A stretch of 64,000 nt of DNA from Oceanobacillus kimchii X50 (GTDB lineage: Bacteria > Bacillota > Bacilli > Bacillales > Amphibacillaceae). Of the stretch, positions 37,964-46,428 are shown in pieces; the first letter of the stretch is position 1; each line of letters starts with the position of its first letter. The stretch covers positions 693,689 through 757,688 of the forward strand of contig NZ_CM001792.1 of assembly GCF_000340475.1 (NCBI RefSeq), read 5' to 3'. A program made the position numbers and the translations under genes. The notes below the pieces were generated by a model. That model made no database searches, was not told the origin of the DNA, and saw only the letters and a program-made list of their open reading frames with translations.

Positions 37964-38016
37964 GTGACGAAAATGTAAGGTTACGAGATCAAGCTGTAAG
38001 TTTATATAAAGAGCAG
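37964..38016 (+). promoter_or_regulatory. bceAB promoter with possible BceR site
   Basis: TTACGA (-35) and ATATAA (-10) stand 17 bases apart ahead of bceA. Directly upstream lies TGTGACGAAAATGTAAGG, which has half-sites like those of BceR-type operators (TGTGAC and GTTAC, imperfectly inverted). This is a motif-level proposal. Confidence 0.45.
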
Positions 38017-38069
38017 CTATTGTAAAATAAAAACATAAAACAAAACTATTCTGAATGGAGGATTTAAAT

Positions 38070-38837
38070 ATGAAAACTATTGTCGAAGCAAAACAAATAA
38101 AAAAAGTCTATGGTGCAAAGGGAAATGTATTTTCAGCTTTGGAGGATATAGACTTAACCGTCATGGAAGGTGAATTCGTCGGTATTATGGGTCCCTCGGG
38201 TGCTGGTAAATCAACTTTACTAAATATATTGGCAACAATTGACGAGCCGACTGCTGGTGACATCGTGGTTGACGGAATCAATTTGACAAAGATGAATGAA
38301 GAGCAATTATCTGCCTTTCGCCGTGACAAACTTGGTTTCCTTTTCCAAGACTATAATTTATTAGATACTCTAACTGTGAAAGAAAATATTATCTTGCCGT
38401 TAGCCTTGGCAAAATTGAACGTTGAGGAATTGGAACGAAGAGCAGATGAAGTGGCAGATAAGTTTGGCATTCGCGACATTTTAAATAAGTACCCGTACCA
38501 AATTTCTGGGGGACAAAAGCAACGCACGGCAGCATCACGCGCGATTATTTCAAAGCCAAACCTAATATTGGCAGATGAACCAACAGGTGCGTTGGATTCG
38601 AAATCAGCAACAGACTTATTAGAAAGTTTAAAGGATCTTAATGAACAAGACAAGGCAACAATTTTAATGGTTACCCATGATGCTTATGCGGCAAGTTATT
38701 GTAATCGCGTCCTATTTATTAAAGACGGTAAAATCTTCACAGAACTTGTAAAAGGGAAAAGATCCCGCAAAGAATTTTTCAACAAGGTATTGGATGTTCT
38801 ATCCGCACTGGGGGGTGGAGCAAATGACGTTATTTAG
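38070..38837 (+). CDS. bceA: BceA-type ABC transporter ATPase
   Basis: The 255-residue ATPase has Walker A GPSGAGKST, signature ISGGQKQR and Walker B LILADEPTGALD, as in MacB/BceA ATPases. I start at 38070 with GGAGG eight bases upstream, dropping five residues from the longest frame. It pairs with the BceB permease, whose gene overlaps its 3' end by 14 bases. Bce transporters free lipid II-cycle intermediates from bacitracin or related peptides. Confidence 0.94.
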   Translation: MKTIVEAKQIKKVYGAKGNVFSALEDIDLTVMEGEFVGIMGPSGAGKSTLLNILATIDEPTAGDIVVDGINLTKMNEEQLSAFRRDKLGFLFQDYNLLDTLTVKENIILPLALAKLNVEELERRADEVADKFGIRDILNKYPYQISGGQKQRTAASRAIISKPNLILADEPTGALDSKSATDLLESLKDLNEQDKATILMVTHDAYAASYCNRVLFIKDGKIFTELVKGKRSRKEFFNKVLDVLSALGGGANDVI

Positions 38838-40749
38838 TTTAGCAAGGAAAAATATTAAAGGTAATTTCAATAATTATTTTGTCTATTTTGTTACACTCGT
38901 CTTCAGCATGGTTATTTATTATACGTTCACTTCCTTGCAATATAGCGAAAAAATTCAGGAAAGCATTGAATTGTCGGATACAATGAGTTTCATGTTTGGG
39001 GTATCATCAATTATCTTAATTTTATTCGTAGCAATCTTTATTTTGTACTCCAATTCATTCTTCACAAGAAAAAGGAAGAAAGAAGTCGGATTGTACGCCA
39101 TACTTGGTTTACGCAAGAAAACCATTGCAAAAATGTTGTTTTATGAAAATTTGATTATGGGAATCATTGCAATAGTTATTGGAATTATTCTTGGAACCTT
39201 ACTTTCCAAATTATTTGCAATGATTTTAATAAAACTTATGGGTTCAATTGCCGAGGTGGACTTCGGTATTTCCATTCTAGCGATTACCCAAACAGTCATA
39301 GTCTTTATGGTCATTATTTTATTCACTTCCGTTCAAGGTTACCGTTTGATTTATCGTTTTACATTAATCGAATTATTCTATGATGAGAAAAAAGGAGAAC
39401 AAATTCCAAAGGTTTCACTTATTACGGCTGTTATCGGAGTTATATTTCTTGTCGTTAGTTACTGGCTGATATTAAAACCATTTCCTGACGAATTTACTAC
39501 GGAATATTTAATAAAAAATTATGGTATTGCTTTTGTTGCTCTCGTCATTGGCACCCATTTATTTTTTCGATCTGTAACGGTCTATTTATTAAGATTATCA
39601 CAAAAAAATAAGTCGCGTTATTACAGAGGAACTAGAATAATTGAAACATCTCGTTTACTGTTTCGTATTAGAGGGAATGCACGTACCTTTACAGTCATTG
39701 CATTGTTGAGTGCTGCTACGATCTGTTTCTTAGGTGCAACTTACAGTGGGTATTACAGCAACGAAAAAAGAGCTAAGGAAGTTGTTCCATTCAGCTATTC
39801 GCATTTGTCAAAAGGTCCAGAATTTGATTCGCAGGTGGAGAGCATAATAAAAGCAGATCATCGACATCCAATAAAAGCCCAACTAGACATACCCGTCATT
39901 CAGGTAAAAGGAATACTCTCATTTCAACTGGATTATGACATAAATCCTGTGAAATTAATCTCAGAAAGTACATTTAATAAAGTAGCGAATGCTTTAAATA
40001 AGGATGAAACAGTCTCACTATCAGGAAATCAAGCAGCAGTAATCCAGCCAAGGTTTACTGAATATACGAAGTCGGTTTTTAAAGGAGAAAATATAACGAT
40101 TCAATTGCCTCAAGGAAGCAGCGAACTGCCATTTGTTCATATGGTTGAAAGTAATGTGCTACCTTTCGATTATCCCGATTTCTTTCTAGTAGTCAGTAAC
40201 GAAATGTTTGCTGAGATAGCCAAAAAAGAGGCTCCATTAACTTATAAAGTGTATGAAGTGGAAAATGAAGTAACGGCACAAGCCACATCAAAGAAAGTAA
40301 ATAAACTGGTTGGAAACGATTTTCAAGTTTCTTCATCATTTTATACGGAGTATAAGCAAGGTAAAGAAGGAAACGCAATTACTCTCTTTATTTTCGGATT
40401 TTTGGGGCTAGTATTTTTAGCAGCAACTGGAAGTATCATTTATTTCAAACAGTTAACAGAAGCGAATGAGGCGAAAGGACACTATGAAATCCTTAGAAAA
40501 ATCGGTGTCAATAAAAAGGATATACGTAAATCAATCAAAAGGCAGTCATTATTTGTATTTGGATTGCCACTAACCATAGGAACATTGCACAGTTGTGTGG
40601 CATTGTACTTTACTAGCAACTTTATTTCTAATCTCATTGGAATCAATCTTATTTTCCCTATTCTAATGGCTATAGTCTTCTTTGTTATTATCTATGCAGT
40701 CTATTACGTATTAACTGTTAATACGTACAATCGCATTGTAAACAAATAA
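38824..40749 (+). CDS. bceB: BceB-type ABC transporter permease
   Basis: The 641-residue FtsX-fold permease has ten predicted membrane segments. Between the seventh and eighth lies a large extracytoplasmic domain (about residues 305-510), which recognises the peptide antibiotic-target complex in Bce systems. Length is typical (~645). The start at 38824 lies inside the end of bceA with GGTGGAG upstream. The whole bceRS/bceAB cassette sits within the ICE, flanked by two Orf8-like genes. Confidence 0.94.
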   Translation: MTLFSLARKNIKGNFNNYFVYFVTLVFSMVIYYTFTSLQYSEKIQESIELSDTMSFMFGVSSIILILFVAIFILYSNSFFTRKRKKEVGLYAILGLRKKTIAKMLFYENLIMGIIAIVIGIILGTLLSKLFAMILIKLMGSIAEVDFGISILAITQTVIVFMVIILFTSVQGYRLIYRFTLIELFYDEKKGEQIPKVSLITAVIGVIFLVVSYWLILKPFPDEFTTEYLIKNYGIAFVALVIGTHLFFRSVTVYLLRLSQKNKSRYYRGTRIIETSRLLFRIRGNARTFTVIALLSAATICFLGATYSGYYSNEKRAKEVVPFSYSHLSKGPEFDSQVESIIKADHRHPIKAQLDIPVIQVKGILSFQLDYDINPVKLISESTFNKVANALNKDETVSLSGNQAAVIQPRFTEYTKSVFKGENITIQLPQGSSELPFVHMVESNVLPFDYPDFFLVVSNEMFAEIAKKEAPLTYKVYEVENEVTAQATSKKVNKLVGNDFQVSSSFYTEYKQGKEGNAITLFIFGFLGLVFLAATGSIIYFKQLTEANEAKGHYEILRKIGVNKKDIRKSIKRQSLFVFGLPLTIGTLHSCVALYFTSNFISNLIGINLIFPILMAIVFFVIIYAVYYVLTVNTYNRIVNK

Positions 40750-40755
40750 GGGCGA

Positions 40756-40792
40756 AACATCTCTCGAATGTTCGGTTCGGGAGGTGTTTTTT
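40756..40792 (+). terminator. Intrinsic terminator after bceB
   Basis: The stem ACATCTCTCGAA/TTCGGGAGGTGT is nearly complete with a short loop and ends in T6, seven bases after the stop codon. Confidence 0.85.
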
Positions 40793-40954
40793 CATGTATT
40801 CCTTTGTTAAAAAAATCCTCATTACTCTGGAATCTAGACCGATTATATTATTGAAGATCAAATTGAACATCCTTAAATCTTCTAACAACAAAAAATCGAA
40901 TGATTGGAAATATGATAACTCCTATACAAAATGTATCGCCAATAGAAACACAAT

Positions 40955-41101
40955 TCAGTCTGTAATATCAGAAATAATGCCATATTCTTTCATTAATTTA
41001 TTTTTAACCATGTAATATTCTTTCTTGGTAATCAAATTACGGGTTAGCAGTTGTTTTAACATAGCAATTTGTATACTATAAAGAATCAAATCCTGTTTCA
41101 A
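40955..41101 (-). CDS. Small SHOCT-like ICE protein
   Basis: This is a 48-residue protein starting at TTG, with a G-rich Shine-Dalgarno (AGGGGGG) upstream. It consists of an N-terminal helix (KQDLILYSIQIAMLKQL), a turn (NLIT) and a second helix (KKEYYMVKNKLMKEYG), then ends shortly after. This 'LLxxxLIxxxEYxxxKxKLxxEYG' pattern is common in small SHOCT-like proteins of Gram-positive mobile elements. Role unknown. It lies between RNA copy 2 and bceB and reads with the ICE backbone. Confidence 0.65.
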   Translation of the reverse strand: MKQDLILYSIQIAMLKQLLTRNLITKKEYYMVKNKLMKEYGIISDITD

Positions 41102-41126
41102 AAAACACGCCCCCCTATAATTAATT

Positions 41127-41379
41127 AAAAATCAGACGGCTGTTGGTACAGCTCCACGGGAATTTCACCCCTGCAAGTATTCCTTCCAGCTCTACTCATA
41201 GCTTGCGACGCTTTGAACGTTCGAACCATGACGGTAGAGGAGTATCATTATCCATACTGATGGGTTATCGCCAGCAATCCACCACGATTGTATTAGACTC
41301 ATAGATAATCGCTCGTTTCTATCGAAAGTCATGGCGTATGAATCAAGTGGCTCATCATCAGTAGAACGTATCTGATTTT
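41127..41379 (-). ncRNA. Candidate structured RNA, copy 2 (strand uncertain)
   Basis: This copy is colinear with copy 1 and differs at scattered sites. The closing stem (AAAAATCAGA with TCTGATTTT) is kept. The small hairpin is GCTGT/ACAGC instead of GCTGC/GCAGC, and the long-range stem is CTCTA/TAGAG instead of CCCTA/TAGGG: in both, a C-G pair has become T-A. The same GCACGG hairpin (41,391-41,411) and TTCTTTG palindrome follow. Confidence 0.6.
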
Positions 41380-41461
41380 CGGTCTATACTGCACGGCGTT
41401 ATCTTCCGTGCTTTCTTTGTCAAAGAACAATATATGTGAAAGGGAAAACTTAACCATGTAA

Positions 41462-41722
41462 TCAAATCTTGAAAGCTAAAATGCCCTGCATAAGCTTCGA
41501 ACGTAAACGATCATGTGTGTCTACATCAATGCCCCAATACGTATTACCACGCTCATCATAAAGTTTACGCATAGACAAACTTGCCATATAGCTTCCATAA
41601 TGCAAAATAACGTAATTCATCGCTTCTGGATCACCCTTATTTGCAGCTAAAATAATTGGATAAGGTAATAAGCCACATTCGTTGTCTTTTGTGTTAGCAT
41701 CAATCATCCCAGTCATCTGCAT
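41462..41722 (-). CDS. Tn916 Orf8-like helix-turn-helix protein
   Basis: The protein of about 86 residues has the Orf8 hallmarks PYPIILAANKGDPEAM, SLSMRKLYDE and the LAFKI end. The gene overlaps the Orf7-like gene by 23 bases and has GGAGGAAC before the start, so the two are coupled. In Tn916 the Orf7-Orf8 pair boosts transcription of the transfer genes. ATG at 41716 is an equally good start. Confidence 0.85.
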   Translation of the reverse strand: MQMTGMIDANTKDNECGLLPYPIILAANKGDPEAMNYVILHYGSYMASLSMRKLYDERGNTYWGIDVDTHDRLRSKLMQGILAFKI

Positions 41723-42137
41723 GTTCCTCCAAAAATCGCTTTAACCTTTTAAAAGAGCTTGTCCGTCTATACTGAACCGTACTACGAGGAATCTCTAGTA
41801 GTTCGGCTATTTCTACATCTGATTTATCAAAAAAATAGTATAGTAGGACTGTCTTACGCTTTTCTATTGGCAAAGTACGCAACGCTTCAGCGAGTAATTT
41901 CGGAGTTATTTTCTTTCCAACCACTTGAAAACTTTGTCCTTCTTCTCCTTCATATTGATGATCTAAGGTAAAGAGTTGATTTTCTTCTTGTGGTGTGAGA
42001 TCCGAAAATGTCATCTCCTTTGTTAGACGTTGTTGCCTTTCGTTATAAATGTTGATTGCTTCATTCTTCAATACACGTTTACAAAAGGCATTAAATGCAC
42101 AGCGAATTTGCCACTCGGTACGATCTGGTTCTATCAT
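41700..42137 (-). CDS. Tn916 Orf7-like sigma-70 family regulator
   Basis: The 145-residue protein ends in a sigma region 4-type helix-turn-helix (DVEIAELLEIPRSTVQYRR). A central region (LLAEALRTLPIEKRKTVLLYYF) also matches sigma-like proteins of Tn916. I start at 42137 with GGGAGAGGAAATGC upstream, dropping 45 residues of a longer frame that crosses non-coding sequence. It is expected to direct expression of ICE genes on excision. Its counterpart in the second regulatory copy near 35,500 has been deleted. Confidence 0.88.
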   Translation of the reverse strand: MIEPDRTEWQIRCAFNAFCKRVLKNEAINIYNERQQRLTKEMTFSDLTPQEENQLFTLDHQYEGEEGQSFQVVGKKITPKLLAEALRTLPIEKRKTVLLYYFFDKSDVEIAELLEIPRSTVQYRRTSSFKRLKRFLEEHADDWDD

Positions 42138-42339
42138 GCATTTCCTCTCCCTTCGCAACTGCAAAGGTGGGTGATGATTTCCCCTTTCATAACCTTCAAC
42201 AAGATTTTTTATGAAATGCCAAAAATAAAAGCAATATTTTAAAAAATATTCATTAAATACAAAAAAGCCCAACTGAACATAAGCCAGGTGGGAGTAAAAA
42301 TTTATACATATTATTAAATGGAAAATTCTATTTAAAAAA

Positions 42340-42568
42340 GTGGAAAGCCTTAGTTCAAAAAGAAAACAAATTACGACAAAACAAAAAGTAAAAGTAATAT
42401 ATGAGCTAAGGCACGATTATCCTGTGAAGACATTACTCAAAATTTCCGGTATTCCACGTAACACTTATTATTATAAAATTAATACTTTTGAGCACTCAGA
42501 TAAAAATTCCAAGTGGAAAAGGCTCATTAGTTCTATTTTTGAGAAGCATAAGGGCAGATATGGTTATC
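42340..42568 (+). pseudogene. IS3-family transposase (OrfB) fragment
   Basis: The frame reads like the start of an IS150-type OrfB: KQKVKVIYELRHDYPVKTLLKISGIPRNTYYYK and then HKGRYGY. It is cut after about 77 codons by a 264-bp insertion. On the other side the frame resumes with CGTCGTATC (Arg-Arg-Ile, as in the family's GYRRI) before unrelated sequence begins. The rest of the IS, including the DDE residues, is gone. Confidence 0.8.
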
Positions 42569-42832
42569 TATAAATGATACTCTAACAATGTACAAAAACG
42601 ATTGGATAAGAATGTACAGTTTTGATTATAGTGCTTTAAAAACTTTATATGGAGAAGTGGACATGATAGCCTGATAGCTATGCCAGACTCTGTAGGGCCT
42701 GGCTTCCTGGCATGTCAATCATGTCCACAGGGGCTCCATGTAAAGTTCGCATATTGATTGACAAATCATTAAAAGTCATTTCTGTACATCATTTTACAAT
42801 CAAAAGTGTACATATTTAAAACATCATTTATA
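42569..42832. mobile_element. 264-bp MITE-like element with 6-bp target duplication
   Basis: The ends are TATAAATGAT and ATCATTTATA, and GTTATC is repeated directly on both sides (42563-42568 and 42833-42838). Each end carries two ATGTACA boxes, about 15-25 and 40-50 bases in, reminiscent of IS21-type ends. The middle is a large imperfect palindrome (GTGGACATGAT/ATCATGTCCAC around ATGCCAG/CTGGCAT). There is no coding capacity. Removing it restores the IS3 reading frame GYRRI. Confidence 0.8.
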
Positions 42833-42873
42833 GTTATCGTCGTATCCTCTTTTTTTCTTTAATATTCACCATC

Positions 42874-44055
42874 CTAAAGAATCTTTGACGCAAAGGGAAT
42901 CTGCTTAATTATATAACTTAACAAGAAGCAAAGTGGTAACGTGATCAGAATCATAGCTAGAAACATGAAGGATGGTGGAAAGTGGATGACCTTCAATCCA
43001 GCAATAACAATAGCGATAATCGGTATATGAATGATGTAAATCACGAAAGAATGGGCTGACAAGAAGCTCCAACCTTTTCCTTGATGAAAAACTCTTTCGC
43101 GAAAGAATATGATTAATCCGAGAATGACGCCAACACAAAATAGAGCTTCCCACAGAGAATAAACCAAAGATGTCCAGTTCCAGCCGCCAGAAAACTGTAA
43201 TCCGTCTACCCCAAATATCAAGACTAAGGGTAGAAGAAGAATCGATGCTCCAATTGCAATTCCAAAACCCGCCCTCCCCATAGAATCAGGAGTATTTCGA
43301 AACCAATTACGTTGGTAAGCGATGATACCCAAAATGAATAGCCCGACATATTGTGGGAGATCATAGCCGCTTGCTGTAAAAAGTCCAACAAATGATTGAA
43401 CCTCGGGAGATCCACCGGGTAAATCAAGAGCAGGAACCCACAGTCTTATGGTGAAGTATCCTGCTGCTAATATCATTACAAAGACTGTAAACATCCTGTA
43501 GGTGGGTGGCGTACTCTGCCGAACTACTGATAGCTTATTTTTACTCATAAACTTCGCCCAGACTGCGTATAAACAAACGAATACGAAAAGTAGCTCGACG
43601 TACCACATCGGGCCGTAAGTTAAATGTGAAAAATAGGTTTGCCATGTAAATGGCTTTTGGTTAAGTATATAGGCTTCAATTGCTTGAACTTGGCTAAGAA
43701 TGAAAATATAGAAGATAAATGGGATTAGGAATCGGATAGATCTATCCTTGATAAACCGAGTTGCCCCATTTCGTTCAAAAGATAAAGGGACAAAGTAACC
43801 AGAAATAAGAAAAAATGTCCCCATAAAGAAAGTCTGGTTAAAAGCAAGAAATAGAAGGCCCATTACAACCCCAATAGACCCTTGTGTTAATACCTCGTTA
43901 TAGATGGAAAAATACACCAAATGATGAAACACAACCAACACTGTAAGAGCTCCTCTTAGATTATCAATAAAATATAATCGTTCTTCCTTTTGGGGAGACA
44001 AGCTCCCTATATGTCTTGAATTCATAATAATTCTTATGTTCCTCTCTATAAACAT
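42874..44055 (-). CDS. Acyltransferase 3 family membrane protein
   Basis: The 393-residue protein has about ten membrane segments of the OafA/YrhL acyltransferase-3 fold. It starts with the typical RLYFIDNLRGALTVLVVFHHL region containing Arg and His residues of the active site, and has TFFLISGYFVPLSFERNG. Members acetylate cell-surface sugars or peptidoglycan. The start is uncertain: 44055 lacks a ribosome binding site, while 44025 has AGAGAGGA about 14 bases upstream. It follows the GAP-family operon on the same strand after a 73-base gap. Confidence 0.85.
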   Translation of the reverse strand: MFIERNIRIIMNSRHIGSLSPQKEERLYFIDNLRGALTVLVVFHHLVYFSIYNEVLTQGSIGVVMGLLFLAFNQTFFMGTFFLISGYFVPLSFERNGATRFIKDRSIRFLIPFIFYIFILSQVQAIEAYILNQKPFTWQTYFSHLTYGPMWYVELLFVFVCLYAVWAKFMSKNKLSVVRQSTPPTYRMFTVFVMILAAGYFTIRLWVPALDLPGGSPEVQSFVGLFTASGYDLPQYVGLFILGIIAYQRNWFRNTPDSMGRAGFGIAIGASILLLPLVLIFGVDGLQFSGGWNWTSLVYSLWEALFCVGVILGLIIFFRERVFHQGKGWSFLSAHSFVIYIIHIPIIAIVIAGLKVIHFPPSFMFLAMILITLPLCFLLSYIIKQIPFASKIL

Positions 44056-44128
44056 TTAAAAATATATTTCAACGGAGCATCCGCCAAACTGGACGGCTAT
44101 GTATAAACCGTCCTATTTGCTCTATATT

Positions 44129-44350
44129 TTAATTTTCTCTTTTAGTTGATCCGCCTATTTTCCAAGAGGCTAAACTTATGACCCCACCAACTACAATAAA
44201 AATAATGTCCATAACAATTTCAAATCCCTGAAACGCATTAATATAATTTACCAAAAACCAGCTTTTTCCACCATTAGTCAAATGATTAATTAATCCGCCT
44301 ACTCCCTGTATAACAAAAAGTAGACCAAGTCCACTGATTATTTCTTTCAT
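44129..44350 (-). CDS. Small membrane protein, 73 residues
   Basis: Two hydrophobic helices (about residues 4-20 and 43-65) are joined by a short loop with Asn/Gly-Gly-Lys. A Shine-Dalgarno (GAGGTG) six bases before the ATG at 44350 sets the start. The gene lies 24 bases after the GAP-family gene on the same strand, so the two are likely co-transcribed. I do not recognise a family. Confidence 0.7.
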   Translation of the reverse strand: MKEIISGLGLLFVIQGVGGLINHLTNGGKSWFLVNYINAFQGFEIVMDIIFIVVGGVISLASWKIGGSTKREN

Positions 44351-44374
44351 GATGAACACCTCATTAATAATTTT

Positions 44375-45088
44375 TTAATTTAATATTCCTCTAAGACCGA
44401 TATTGAAAAAAACTGCACCTACTACTCCTATCGCTACCAACAGTGAGGAAATCGGAGCTTCATTTAATTTTGATCTAATTTTATTTAGAAATTGTTGCAG
44501 TCTCTCTTTAAACATAATATTAACCCCTAACAAAAGAAGAGAAGGAAGCACCATTACAAGATTGTAGCCAATTATAATAAAGATAGAAGAGGAAGGCTCA
44601 ATTGTTAGGTGATTCATTAACAAAATGGAATAAAAGTAAGGCAACGCAGTTACAAATTCAATTAGAAAAACAATGATACCTAACATGATCATCCCTTTCA
44701 TCGTTGTTTTTTGGGGTATAAATGAAATTAAACGTTTTTTTGTATTATCATTTGGTTTACAGAAGCTAATTAGAACAATAACTGCTCCAAAAAGGAGATA
44801 AAACCAATTGATAAAGTCAAATTCAGATAATTTTCCGATTCCTTTCAATAGTGAATCTCCACCAAAGTATAGGAATAAGCCCACTATGAAGTAGCCAAAC
44901 TGCGTAATAAACAAAAAAACAAGCAAGCGAGAAGATAATTGATTAGGCTGTGTCAATAATAAATAGGCTGTTACAGCAAGTACACCAGGACTTAATATAT
45001 CAATTAATGCGCAAATAGAAATAATTAGCAAAGCTATCGATGTGTCTATTGATGAAGAAGGCATTAATGCTTCAATACTTTCGATCAA
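44375..45088 (-). CDS. GAP-family (LysE-fold) exporter
   Basis: The protein has about 237 residues and six membrane segments. The N-terminal half has the ICALIDILSPGVLAVTAYLL region typical of GAP (Sap) family proteins, relatives of LysE exporters first described in mycobacterial lipid transport. A TTG start has AAAGGAGAG ten bases upstream; an ATG eight codons on is also possible. It is divergent from the TetR gene, with the operators between. The substrate is unknown. Confidence 0.8.
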   Translation of the reverse strand: MIESIEALMPSSSIDTSIALLIISICALIDILSPGVLAVTAYLLLTQPNQLSSRLLVFLFITQFGYFIVGLFLYFGGDSLLKGIGKLSEFDFINWFYLLFGAVIVLISFCKPNDNTKKRLISFIPQKTTMKGMIMLGIIVFLIEFVTALPYFYSILLMNHLTIEPSSSIFIIIGYNLVMVLPSLLLLGVNIMFKERLQQFLNKIRSKLNEAPISSLLVAIGVVGAVFFNIGLRGILN

Positions 45089-45125
45089 ATATAGAGTCTC
45101 TCCTTTTTATATGTTATAATTTAAA

Positions 45126-45164
45126 TAACACAGTGTGTTAAAATTATAATAACACACTGTGTTA
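45126..45164. promoter_or_regulatory. Paired TetR operators between the GAP and TetR genes
   Basis: Two perfect 15-base palindromes, TAACACAGTGTGTTA (45126-45140) and TAACACACTGTGTTA (45150-45164), lie with centres 24 bases apart in the divergent promoter region. They differ only in the central base. This is a typical TetR-type autoregulated divergent operator. Confidence 0.85.
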
Positions 45165-45184
45165 AGAAAAGGAAGTGATTTTTT

Positions 45185-45790
45185 ATGCCAAGGATTGTTA
45201 ATCATGAAAAAAAGAGGAAGTCAATTGCTGAGGCCGCTTGGAGTATTATTAAGAAAGAGGGAATCGAAAAAGCATCTATAAGAAGAGTTGCTATTGAAGC
45301 AGGCATGTCTGCTGGAGCGTTAAGACATTATTTTTCAACTAAGGATGAAATGTTATTATTTATCATGGATTATTATCTGGAAGAAGGGAAAAAACGTTCT
45401 CAAAGTAAAAGTTGGTCAGACAATCCATTGCAGGCGGTTGCGGAAGTTTTATTAGAGCTTATTCCAATTGATGAAGAAAAGAAAATCGAAACGAGTGTTT
45501 GGTGGATCCTTGCACTTCAGTCACTTACAAGTGATACTTTAAAAGAAAAAAAAGATGAAATGACTAACGGTATGTATGAATTAGCAAGTTCAATGATCGA
45601 GATATTAGTTCTACAAGGGATTTTATCTGATTCAACTAATGTAAAATTAGAAAAGAGTAGGCTAGCGGCATTAATTGATGGATTGTCCATTCATGCTCTG
45701 TTAAGACCTGACGTCTACTCTCCAGATAAGGTGAAGGAAGTAATCCGTTATCATTTAGAAACACTCTGCAATGAAAGTCAATTGAGTTAG
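45185..45790 (+). CDS. TetR-family transcriptional regulator
   Basis: The 201-residue protein has an N-terminal TetR helix-turn-helix (IKKEGIEKASIRRVAIEAGMSAGALRHYFSTKDEML). A helical ligand-binding half follows, similar in layout to BetI/TetR_C_6 proteins. It is divergent from the GAP-family operon with two palindromes between, so it most likely represses that operon and itself. A truncated paralogue with matching operators lies at 50,112. Confidence 0.92.
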   Translation: MPRIVNHEKKRKSIAEAAWSIIKKEGIEKASIRRVAIEAGMSAGALRHYFSTKDEMLLFIMDYYLEEGKKRSQSKSWSDNPLQAVAEVLLELIPIDEEKKIETSVWWILALQSLTSDTLKEKKDEMTNGMYELASSMIEILVLQGILSDSTNVKLEKSRLAALIDGLSIHALLRPDVYSPDKVKEVIRYHLETLCNESQLS

Positions 45791-45995
45791 TTGATCATTT
45801 ATCAATATTATTCGATGAGTTAGTAGATTTTGTTTTTTAGAAAAAAAGGGTAATCGGAAAATAGTGTGGAATAAATGTATGTTGAATGATGGTTGCTAAA
45901 TTAAAGGAGGAGTATTCTTTAATAGGTTAAATAAATACGAATAAGCAACGTAAAAAAATTGGTAACAGAACAAAGCCAAAGAAAGGAGGATTCCC

Positions 45996-46428
45996 TTGAT
46001 TGATACAATCATGAAGGATGGCTTTTGTATAGAGTGTGGAGCGAAAGAAGAGGATGGTTTATCTTGTTGGGAGCAACTTGGGTATCTTCTGGCTTGGGAA
46101 CAGAACAATCCTAAACTTTATGCTCTTCATTTCTGGACAGTTTCAAGATACATGTTACAGCATCCTTCCAACTTTAGAAGGATGTGCTCTAACAAAAAAA
46201 TTATTCCGTGATGCTTGCGATTACAATTGGGAAACTCCTTATATTTTGAAAAAGAATAGAGAAGTTACTACTAATAAAACATTTAAAATTGTTAATCCTA
46301 TCCCTGTTGCAGAAAAAGTTAGAGTTCTAACAAAATGGGATATGACGGTAAACGATGTGTATGCTGCGGGTGAAAAGAATGCAATTGAAAAGGGAGCTTC
46401 GGTTGAATCGAAATGGAGGGAGATTTAA
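45996..46428 (+). pseudogene. DUF5946-like gene, frameshifted
   Basis: The first frame from the TTG at 45996 (AAAGGAGGA upstream) reads FCIECGAKEEDGLSCWEQLG and on to YMLQHPSNF. At about 46,165-46,175 the family continues in another frame as TLEGCALTKKLFRDACDYNWETP, running to WREI at 46,428. The two halves fit one protein of about 143 residues, so a single-base indel is the likely cause. DUF5946 proteins have conserved Cys pairs and no assigned function. Confidence 0.75.

Noticed and set aside
40794..41015. Plus-strand open frame after bceB
   Set aside because: It starts in the bceB terminator tail and is antisense to the better supported SHOCT-like gene.
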